DNA of 64,000 nucleotides from the NCBI GenBank assembly GCA_033032175.1, contig CM065318.1, positions 4,278,001-4,342,000 of the forward strand, given 5' to 3'. The position numbers were made by a program, and so were the translations under genes. This document shows, piece after piece, positions 40,201 to 52,200 of this stretch (position 1 is the stretch's first letter; the number at the start of each line of letters is the position of its first letter). The notes under the pieces were generated by a model. The model saw only the letters and a list, made by a program, of their open reading frames with translations. It searched no databases and was not told where the DNA came from. The DNA comes from Saturnia japonica (Eukaryota; Arthropoda; Insecta; Lepidoptera; Saturniidae).

Positions 40201-43200
40201 CCCCTACTCTTCACCTCAGGCCCCGACTGCATTCAAATTGCGCGCTTTTTATACCTACTTTGGGTGAACCCATATTATGTTGTTTGCCAAAGCAAGACAT
40301 TTTCAGCACGTGTGTATAATAAGATTGTAATCGTTGTAATCATTTTTCTATTTTAATTAATGAAACCACCATGATGAAAATTAATGATTGAATCAGTGTC
40401 CTTGTAATGAATAAACTCTATGGTGGTCGGTCTGGTCTCCCTACAACTGTAAATGAGGTAATAATAATAAAGATTTGTAATTATAAGATCAAGCGTAACG
40501 CGTGAGCCAGCAAATATTTATTCTCAGTCCATTAGCGTTTTGTAATAGGTATCTACACAAATAGGTCGGACTCGTGCAATTACACTGAAATAGTAATTTC
40601 TTTTAAAAGTATTTTATAAAATTATAAAATAATAATAATATTGACTTTTATAATAAATTAATTACAAGAATAAAGGGCTTATTTCTACGACACAATTTTT
40701 ATGTACTATAATAATCAATGATATTTTATAAGTAGATACGGCATTGACGCTCTTTACATGCCATCGTAAATGGTGGGCAACTGCTCTCAGTTCACTTCTG
40801 ACTTGATATCGGCGTGAGCGAGAAGAAAATTTTATCTTTTTTGACAACAGAGTTTTCGCCTTACGCTGTGATTTCCTGTCTCTTTTGTTTCCATATGCTG
40901 ATAACAAAATTTGTAACGTTTTCAAATTGCTTTTAGTGAGAGTAATACGCGTCTATTTATAAAACGTCATTTTGTAATGAATTTTAGCGTCTGAACTGGG
41001 CCGAGCCTGTATCTCAAGCGCTAATCACTTCCCGTGATATAAATATTACATGATTATTATAATTAATATTATATTAGTATTATAATGTAATGATTTATTA
41101 CTATTAGCATAAAATATTATTCCATATGAATATAATAAAGGTAATTCTCTGGATTTCTCTGGTAATTCTGGAGATCCGATTTATTAAAACGAAAAAGTAT
41201 GATACGGATAAGTGTTACCTACATATGTACGTATAATGGAATATTTCATAAATTTCTAAAACATAATTACAAGTTGTCAAAATCATTATATCGAAGAGAT
41301 ACACGAAAAACTTTACAAAATGCAATATTTACAACGCGTAAAATACTTCTACTAATATATATATATATACATATATAGTTAAGCTTCTATCCAAACAGTA
41401 CTAACATTTCCAGGTATTCTTCCAACCTTACTTTATGCTATATGGTGAAGTGTTCGCCGAGCAGATGTCTCCACCCTGCGGCCTGCCTGGCCTCGAGGAG
41501 TGCCGCGTGGGCCACTGGGTCCCACCGTTGGTCATGAGCGTTTACCTCCTCATCGCTAACATTTTACTCGTCAATCTCCTGATCGCCGTTTTCAATAACA
41601 TCTTCATAGAAGTCAACGGCGTGTCGCATCAGGTTAAAGGGTTACCGCAGAGATTTTATTGTCGTTGTTTTAATTGTATTCACTGTTTAGCTTTGTTGGT
41701 AGACCTGTTGCGAGATTCGAGTTGATTCATTTCAGATCGTTTAGATAGAAGTTGGGTTTATTGCTTTTTTAATTGCTGCACTTTATTACCTTTATTAGTT
41801 TGTTGCATTGATTATTATTATCGGTATCCTATGTACCTACAACATATATTACTTAGTCTTGTAATAATTACCCGAGTAACTAGACTGCGGTTATCAGAAC
41901 AACCTTTGCTTTATTACGTTTTTTTTTTTAGTTTAAACTAATTTTAGTTTTTGTTATATATTTTTCAATTAAATCATAGTACGTATTTAGTTGTAGAACT
42001 GTTCATGGTACCTAGTGTTTATATTCGCACCATCCACAAAACCGATTATATCTTTATTTGTTTATAATTTTATTTTATTTTGTTGCTTTTTGGTTCGTTG
42101 TCAAAATAAGTTATATTATTTGTAGATATTCTTCCAACCGTACTTCATGTTGTACGGTGAAGTTTTCGCAACGGAAATCGACCCTGAATGCGGCAAGGGC
42201 CTTAACGACCGGAAATGCGTCACCGGGAGATGGATTACGCCGATTGCCATGACTGCGTACCTGCTCATCGCCAACATATTGCTAATAAATCTCTTAATTG
42301 CGGTCTTTAACAATATATTTAATGAAGTCAACGAAGTCTCGCATCAGGTTTCATTTTGCTTCTTCTTTTTTTTTTTGTAGCACTGGAATCATTTTTTTTA
42401 ATGGTTTCAGCAAAGTAAAGATAAATATTCTGTTTCTAAAGTGGAAGTATGAATCATTACGATTATCATGCATGCGAGTTGCCTTAACTCATTGTTACAA
42501 GTTAATTTAATTATTTTTTTAAAATAATTATTACCGTATTAATTTTGCTGCTTTTTGTATTCACTAAGTAATTTATTTTGTTAACACCCCTATTAACTGA
42601 ATTACTCTATATTACGTATTTAGTTATTTTAATGAAGTTTATGAGTACATTTTTCATATAACATACTGTCAGACGCTTATCCTCAATCACACCTGATGGA
42701 AAGTGAAGACGAGGCCGAGGATGGTACGCGATCGCTCAATATAAACTGATTCAGCCTTATTTTGAAAACAACTATGTATTAGGAAAAACATACTTGGATA
42801 GTGAGTTCCACTCTAATGTGGTTCGCATAATACACGAAGATACAAAGCATCTTGTACAGATAAATGGAACATCGACTACATATGGATGAGAACCCATACG
42901 GTGCCTGATAGTCTTGTGGTGGAATTAGTTAGTGCAGCTCTTGCGCACGTTCAACAAAGTGCAGCCGATAGAACACAAGGCAAACGACCCTACACCGGTG
43001 TTCCAGGCTATTCGTCTAAGGCTACGTATTAACATTCGATATTGTTAACAATATCAACAATTTTGCTTTTATGGTTTGTTCATAAAAATGTATACACCAA
43101 TCAAAAACAATTTTATGAAATATTTACCCAGTATTATTTAATTACCCATAAAAGTGAAAACTCATAATTAGCCTCAATCAACAAACATTAATTACAAATC

Positions 43201-46200
43201 TTTGGGCCGTTCCTGTCCCAATAATACCAAACAACGGTGTTAAAACACACATAAAAATGCCAAAAGGGGATATAGAAAAGGGGAAAAAAGTATGTGCAAT
43301 AAAAACTACAAGTTTCTGCAAAAGTTGGCAAACTAATCTCATTTGTTCGACTTTTTAATTTTGAGTAATCAATACAAAAATACGGATCTCGGGAATAGTG
43401 AGGAAGATTTTATAAAAAATAACGAGAAAGAAAAAATATTATTCCTGTTAGTTAACTAATTTCTAATGTTTCCATAGGTGTGGATGTTCCAAAGGTTCAC
43501 AGTTGTAATGGAATACGAACAGAAGCCTGTTCTTCCGCCACCGCTTATAATTTTCTGTCACATGTACGCTGTCGGGAAATGGGTGACAAGGAATGTCTCG
43601 CACAAACGATTTCAGTACGACAACGGTCTGAAATTGTTCTTAGAGAAAGAGGACATGGAGAGATTGTATGATTTTGAAGAGGAATGCGTCGAAGGGTATT
43701 TTAGGGAACAAGTAAGTATTATATATTTTTTATGTAAAATCTTTCCTCTCGTTTTCCTGAATTTTCTGGGAGAGATTTCGTGAAAAAGGACGGAAGTGTG
43801 TAACAGAATGATTTTTTCGATTTGACCAATGAGCGCGCGTGGTGGTAGAGTTCGGTCAGATGGTACCAACTCATTTTTCGAGAGGTTGATACTGTCAGCC
43901 AACAGTGTATGCGTGTGTGTGATGAGAAAAAGATAGAGAAATAGAGAGGAAGAACGCACCAGCAGTGCGCTTAACCTACAGTGTTCTGTACAAAGTGTGC
44001 TGTTATATAAACTAATTTATATGTGTTAAACTATATTAAGTCAGATGTTACACATCATATGCGACTACTGTAAGGCGCGCTCGTTGCCTCCTCAAAACTT
44101 CGACAGCAAAACACGTCAGTAATTATTGAAGGTATACTGCAATTCGCAGCGAGATGGGCAGCAAGATGGCACTCAGGAACAGTGTAGTTGACTTATTGAC
44201 CGGGGTATTCATGATCCGATAGCTAGAGCGAAAATGCCTTCAAGCCGGTCATTGCCTGCTTATAAAGTGGGTATGGTCACACATCTGGAGGCCTAGCCAA
44301 TTTGCTTTTCTACAACCTGAACTGATATACCTCAACGTTCAATCACGTGATCAGATATGGTTGTACATATATGTTATACATTTTTCGGTTTTCTGTTGGG
44401 GTTAACGGTTGTAGAAAAGAAGGCCAATTGGCTAGGACCCCTGTTTCTATCGCGCCCAGTCAATAGTGTGGGTCATTAATACAAGGTGTCCAGAAAGGGT
44501 ATCGGGTATTTGTAAGTTCAATGGAACAAAAATTATTTGTATGCAATAAAAAAGTTTATTGTTTATTATTAGCATATGAATTAGAGAATTATTTGGAAAA
44601 GATGATGTTATCCAAATGATGACCGTTACGTTGCTGGCACTCTTCTAAACGGAAACGAAGATTGGCGATAACACGTTGACCCATAGCTATCGATATTGCT
44701 GCCATTTCTGACCTGATGTTTTGCTTTAACTGGGTTAGATTCGTCGGATTGTTTTGATAAACCTTACTTTTAAGGTATCCCCATGCAAAATAGTCAAGCG
44801 GGCTAAGGTCGGGGCTTCTGGGAGGCCAGTTGATGTTACCCCTTCGAGAAATGACTTTATTAGGGAATAATTCGTTAACAACTTCCATTGAGTCATTTGA
44901 GGTATGGCAAGTGGCCCCATCTTGCTGGAACCACGTTCTTGAGTTGAAACCTGCAAACTCCTGCAACTCTGGGACCAAAAAATTTCGCAACATATCGCAA
45001 TAACGGTCACTATTCACATTAATTGCTCGGCCTCGTTGATCTTCATGAAAATAAGGACCAATTATGCCTTTAGCTGACATAGCGGCCCAAACAACGACCT
45101 TTGGGCTATGCAGGGGTCGTTCATGCTTTCGTCTCGGATTCTCCACTGCCCAGTACCGACAATTCTGCTTATTAACATGACCATTCAGGTGAAAATTTGC
45201 TTCGTCACTGAACAGTATGTTGTTAAAGTTGTTAAATCGCTGCAGCATTTCGTTCGCAAAATTCAGTCGATTAGCATAGTCCGTATCCTTCAATTCTTGA
45301 ACCAATTGAATTTTATAGGCTTTTAGATGTAAGTCTTTCTTTAAAATCGAATGTAAAGACGATTTTTTGATGTTCAACGCTTGGCTTCGCTTTCGGATGG
45401 ATAAAGACGGATTTTGACGAACCGACGCCTCAACTTCGTCAATTGTTTCTTCATCGCGAACTGAACGAGGACGACCAGAGTTTTCAATTTTAACTGTCGC
45501 ACCTGTATTCTCGAACATCCTGATCCATTTCCTAATGCTATCGTCACTTGGCGCGTGGCGTGTACGATATTCCGCACGATAGAGACGTTGAGCAGTCACT
45601 ATTGAATCACCATTACGATAATACGCTCGTACGCAAAATGTGCGATGCGTCCCCGAGTACTGTTCCATCGTGACTAAAACTCCACAAAATGGCGGACGCC
45701 ACGAACCCCTCCCCGCACCCTTTAGACGCCCCGTTTCGAATATGGCGCGAAAACAAATACCCGATACCCTTTCTGGACACCTTGTACAAATACTAAGTAA
45801 TTGAACGGATTCCATTATCATATCGATACAATACTCCTACTATTAAAAGCTATTTTATTTAACTACATGTTTTTAAGGAATTTCGGACCTTGTAACAATA
45901 CTGCTTAATGCGCGTCATGGAAAAATGATGAATATTTACGAAGCAAACACGCATTGTATCTAGATATACCAGGTGTACTACACTATGAAGTTGCTTGCTT
46001 TTTTTAATAGTAGCACGGGAAATTGACAGTACTGTTCTTTATGGTAACCACAGTACAATCCACACACAACTGCGACCACCGAGAGATCAAATTGCGTTTA
46101 CACGCAAAAGCGAGTCACTGTGACGGACTTTTTACCACATGCAAGGTGGTCGGGCAAAACAACCCTACCACTCCGCTATCGCCATTTCCTCGTTCTTTAC

Positions 46201-49200
46201 TCAGCAGGGTGCGCCACGTGCAGGTAAAGTTGGCTTGGGAGTCTTAGTTTTAGATATGTGAAGATAAATGATGATGAAGGTTGTGTTATGAACACGAATG
46301 GCATTGGTTTCAAATATGATTTTTTCTTTAATTTAGTGATGTTTCATTGTAGGAAGTTAAGTTATCTAATTCAATAGAAGAGAGAGTGAGAAATACAACT
46401 GATAGAGTAGAACATATTACGACCAAAATGGAAGACTTGAATCAAAAAGCAAATTGCCAAATACAATCTATGCAGGTTAGTTTCTTCATCTCATGAACTA
46501 ACTAACTATGAAGATAATTGTATAATATTTCATATTTATGTTAAGATCTTTTAATAGTTATTTTTATTGTTTGAAGTTATTTTATTTAGACCTATCCATA
46601 CAACTAACCCTATTGATGTATTTCTATACCATTAATAATTTTTTTGTATTTTTTTTAAGCCATAAGATTTTGTAAATGCACGATTTGAATTTTTTTGACG
46701 TGACAACGTCTTATAAATTGGTTTGCCGGGTGACACTTCAAGAAACTGCGTTACGCTCCGCTCACGTTATGCGCTCACAATGAGAGCGAGTGAGAGGCAC
46801 GCGTCCCTTCCACTCGGGCATGGTTAGCCCGCCTAAGAGCGAGAGAGACAGACATAAAGTCGTTGTCACGTAAAACTTTCGCCCGTATACCGACTTTACA
46901 GGCAACCAATTTTTTTTCATTTAAAAATACATCACTATGCATTTAACATTAATATAAATGAATTACCATAAGCTTAACTTCTGCTAATAATTAAAAACTA
47001 TTGGATGAATATAACGTTTCATTTGACACGAAAGGACCTTTCTATTTCTCAGGATAAGTGTTTGTATATGAACACCTAATATCACCCGGCACTTGCTAGT
47101 TGGTCGATAATAATCCGCAGCTACGATCGTATTTTCACAAACAGGACCTCTGGCTCCTCAACGAGATATATACATACCTTCTATACATTTATAAGAGTAT
47201 ATAAAAATAGATGTTGTTATTTGTATATCAGATTGTTAATCGTTAAACTTCTACACCGGTTGACCGATCCCCATGAAAAGTGGTAGATCTAACATTTATT
47301 AATGGAAAAGATTTTTATACTATCCCTAAACGTCATAGAGGGCGCTTTATACTATTTCCATTTCTTTATTTTCTCGATGACAGTTCTAATTTGATAGTTG
47401 TAGTGTTGTGACCAAATAAGTAATGATATCGATTGCATATATTTACGACAGTGACGATTCATCAGATTTTGATTAAAATAAATAAATAAAGATTACCTGT
47501 CGTTATTTTTTCGTTTTATTGTCGAGTACCTACCTATACCTACTTATTTACAACAGCTTCGAAAATTTTGAAGAAGTTGGCATTATCAATCAAGAATTAA
47601 TACGTGTAACATCTTGTAATGAATTATAATATTAGTTAATAAATTTGTACAAAAGTATCCGGCAGTAGTTTAGTTTCTTACATTTTGTAACAAAATATCG
47701 GGCCTGTTATCGTATTACGTTTATCGATTTAGATTCATCCCTATCAGTTTCTCCGACTGTGGTATAACCTTGTACGTGTGTAAACGTCATATTTTTATAA
47801 AATAATGCATACATAATGTAAAAAAGTCGCTCGTTCAAGTTTTCATAGGAGCTGTCATCGAAAAAATAAAGAAAAAGAATGGTATAGACGATTTATTGAC
47901 TACTTACTGTAAATGGCAGGACAACATCTGTGCGGCCAGCTAGTTAAATATATATAAAGTACATAACACTAATCTACCAGTCTACTTAGTCTTGCCATAA
48001 ATATTGTTACAAGGAAAAAACATTTTTTTTCTATTGCATAAATAATTTATTACTGTAATGTGTGCTAGTTTATACATTTATTTAATAACAATAAAAATAT
48101 ATGAAGCTCATTCAAAATGATCGCCATTGGCTTTAATACAGTCTTCTAACCGTTGAGGTCAGTTATCAATGGAAACACGCACTTTCTCCATGGGGAAATT
48201 CTTCACTGCCAATCTTATGGATTGTTTTAGGGATTGCAAATTATCATGGCGTTTAGAGCATGCCATACTCTCTACAACTGACCATAAATCATAATCCTCT
48301 GATGAATTCCGAAACGTTCGTTTCCAACCACGCTTGAGTAAATTGAAGTTTATGACCCGGTGCTGAGTCTTGCTAGAAAGGACCATTCTTGGTTATGGAA
48401 CATGGTGTTGTTAAAAAGCTTAACCACCTTCTCAAGAATCGTATCTTGATACACTTGTCCGATGTTTTGATACCCTTTTCACAAAAATATGGCTCAATCA
48501 CTCCTTGATAGCTAACACCCCACCAAACCAACACTGAAGTCGGATAATGTCCACGTTGTACTCTGCTGACTAATTGGAAAACTTCTATAGAGCTTCGAGC
48601 ATAAACTCGGTCAATCTGCTTGTTAATACATTGCACAATAGTAAAAATTTTCTCGTCAGTAAATAAAATTTTTCTATGACCTCCCTTTGCGTACCACTTA
48701 AGAAGTTTTTTTTTATTTTACCACCCTATTTATTTTTTAATTTTCAATTAAATAATGAACAGTGCCTCTCCTTTACGCTGCAAGTCCAAAGTCATCTTTT
48801 AAAATATGCGACATGGTTCTTGGTGCTATATTCATTTCCCGAGATAAAATCTTTTGCTTTCGGACAGGATTTCTTCGAATTCTTTCCTTCACTGCTTTGA
48901 TCGCCTTTTTTTACGAATACTACGTCGACGACCGGATCATTTTCTGTCACAAGCAGAGGAGGTTTCATTGTAACTATCAATAGCTCGGTATACAAACATC
49001 CGACTAATGCCAAGAGGATGTAGAGTTTCAAAAATAGCATTTGGCTCCCTACCTACTTTGTGTAATGCTACATATATCACAGCAATTCGGTTCTCTTTAT
49101 CACCGCACTCTATATTAATATCACAAAAATATTTAATACCGATTGGCGCGAAAATGAGAAAAGACAATAAATATTCATATAAGAATAACAGATTCCAAAT

Positions 49201-52200
49201 TCAAATTTAGTATTATGTTTTTTTTTTTAATGTAACAGTATTTATGGTCAGACTACGTATATATTAATATACGTGAAGCAAAAGCTTTCGGTACCTACCT
49301 TTTTAAGCGTATTGCGTGCACGAAAGACTGTGAGATTTGGCATGGTTAAAGTTTATATGGAGAAGGAGTGCAGAAAGCTAAAATTTATCTAAAATATCTG
49401 TTACTAATATATTAAATGAAATAAATTAATACTGGGAATCCTAACCCGATCAATGCCATTGAACTTAGACCGCCCAAAATATTGTCATTGTCACTCAATG
49501 AAAAGTGACAGCAAGTGATATAATATTCATTGTTTAGGTTCATACTGTAAATTTCAAACAGATAATAGTCAATGATTAAAATGTCCCTAGTCGAATTTCG
49601 ATCATTGGGCGACCGCTAGTAATAGTAAATATGGGACACAATTTCACACAGCTACTGAATTCCAAACTAAGCTGCAGCTGGTATTATAGCGTCTAAACAA
49701 CTGATATTACTGTACATGGTTATGTAGATATTTAACACCCAAGTATATAAATGACAATTATACAAAGTCAGTCGTGGTCGGGTATCGAATTTGTGACCTC
49801 TCGGTTCAATAGTAGAGCTTGGGGCTTATTGAATAAAAAATTCATTTTTAATCCCCGCAGAGCGTAGAATTTAGATTAAGGAAATTAGAGGATATAGCGG
49901 AGCAAACCATGAACCATTTGGCTGTGATACACCGGTTCATGGCTACGCATCCGTCGCTGGTGAATCGAGGATCAACAGACACTCTCGGACCACCACCGCC
50001 GAGCTTCCAAGCGGGCGCTGCAAGGCTTAGAACGGCCAGCGATAGATCTGAGGTGAGCAAACTGGTATGACAAAGTTCATTTTCAATGGATCCTCAAAAC
50101 TCGTTGAGTACAATTAGCTGTTAAACCCATAGATTAATGATTGGGATTCCGCTTCAACTAGATACCGCAACCCACAAAGAATAGCTCCTAGAATACAGCA
50201 ACTTAATATCGGAGTGTGTAGTGACTATTTCAAATAAAGCTTGTCAACGAGATAGTATTGTCGGTATGGTACTGACCAGAGTAGTTTTGAATGCCGCTTT
50301 TTTTATAGTCCGCCGACGGAATCTAGTTGAAGCGCCAGTGGAAACCAGTCATTAATCTATGGTTAAACCATACTCTATCTACCTACCGTTTGTGGAATTG
50401 ATTATTGAATATAATATTATATTGTTCTAATCTCTGATCTAGTAACCAAATTATTGAGTTTAAAATTAGGGAATCGAGTTGAGTTTCAATAGAGACAATA
50501 TAAGTTTCAGCAGATCTGATCAAAATTAATCGACCACCAATACACAATGAGGTCACAAAAGATATTTAGTTATTGTACTAGTAGAAACACCTAATCCCTC
50601 AGTTTGTGGTTATACAGTTTCTTAATAGTTCAATTAAGTTTTCATAAAGTTGGAATGTATAATGAGACGGTACATAACGTAAATTCAATTTAACAAATAT
50701 TAAACATCAGGCAATTAAGCATTAGTTAGCATAGTATTTTTCTTCATTTGAAGCTACGAAAATGTATATTAAAATTGGTAACGAGCATTTTACTATCTTT
50801 ATATATAAGTACTTAATACAATTATTTTTAAAACACCATGAAATTGTATTGATAGATTATTTTGTTCCATTGAATACGCCGACTAATCTACTGTTAGCGT
50901 GACCCTAACAAAATCAGTATTTATTATTACCTCATTATCTAGACTACATACTACTTCTCGAGACCACAATATTCCTTCGATTCTATTTCGGACCAAAAAA
51001 TTGTAAATAAACTTATATGGTTGGATATTTAAAAATGATGTAAATAACAATTAAATAATTTATGTCATTTGTGTACTTCGATGTTACATTGCTTCTGATG
51101 TTCTTACACTATTTCGTGTTGTGTCCATAACAGCATGTCTTCGAGCTTATGATGTAAAGAAATTTTTCTTCGAAAAAACTCAATAACTCCCTACTTTTAA
51201 GTCATACAGTGTATACTTTTTTTGTTTTATATTTTATTGAGTTTTCCTAAGTTATTATAAGAGTGTTTGTGCGTAATTGCAATAAGGTATTAATAATTAA
51301 ATATTTGTTCCGTTATTGTAACATTGAAGTTCTAGATCCAAATTTCAAAACTGTCCTAAAGACCTGCTAAAAACTTTTACAATATAAAAAAGTACCCACT
51401 TATATTAAAAACAAAAAGTAACGACACTCTTATAATAAAATACTTGTTACCTACTTATCTATTAAGTTAAGATTCCCACAATTTAATAGTAAAATTCTGG
51501 GTGTCTTTCCCAGCCTCATAATGTATTTGGTGTTTAACTATGTAATTCTTTCTAATATTTTTATCTGATCTGTTTTTTATGTTCTCCGTCTAGCTTTTGA
51601 CGTTTTTTTTTTTTTTTATTCAAATAATAAACTGAATTTACTTTGTCGAAGTTACTGAAACTGTTATATTGTGTATTAATCAAGACAAGCGGGATTTACT
51701 CCAGTAACTTTGTATAGATGTAAACTTTCAAATCAGTGACATAAACGCCAGGTACGTGCGACTGGATATGATAGTTCATAAGGATGTTCGAATCGTGCGG
51801 TTGTTGTGGACGCACGTTGTGCAGATACAAAAGATACAGAAACATACAAACATATTACACTATCCTACTCTTTTCAGGCATTCACATGCATTCAATAAAT
51901 ATAACATAATACACTTTTTAATTTCAAGCATATTTATTGCAAAAACATTGCAACTACATAATCTCATTATACTTCCAAAATATACGACAATAATTTAATT
52001 TGTTTTTGAATTTATACTTCTTCAGATGCGTTATGAAAAAATGATACGAGTGAATTTTTATGATGCACGAGCCACATTATAACAAAAAGGTCTACGCTAT
52101 GAACTTGCTTGTTAATTCTCTTGTTGGTTTGTGCTGAATATAGTCACACTCGATGTTATTCAAAAAATGCTTTACCAGTGCCATCTAGAAATAAATTAGA

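Larger units (their letters stand above)
43712..46352 (+). other. TRPM intron, 2.6 kb
   Basis: Contains repeat R1 copy 2 (43765-44095), a short palindromic MITE (44289-44440) and a full DD41D mariner (44482-45784). 45840-46352 has no supported gene. Confidence 0.75.
46476..49860 (+). other. TRPM intron, 3.4 kb
   Basis: Contains a palindromic MITE (46689-46880), a Helitron-like repeat cut by MITE M1 copy 2 (47190-47944), and a decayed mariner (48115-49170). 49200-49860 has no supported gene. Confidence 0.75.

Noticed and set aside
40662..40925. 87-codon minus-strand frame
   Set aside because: It lies in repeat R2, whose other copy (59264-59535) does not keep the frame.
41414..42347. Both pore exons used together in one protein
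   Set aside because: This would keep the frame but put two filters and two S6 segments in one subunit, which no TRPM channel has.
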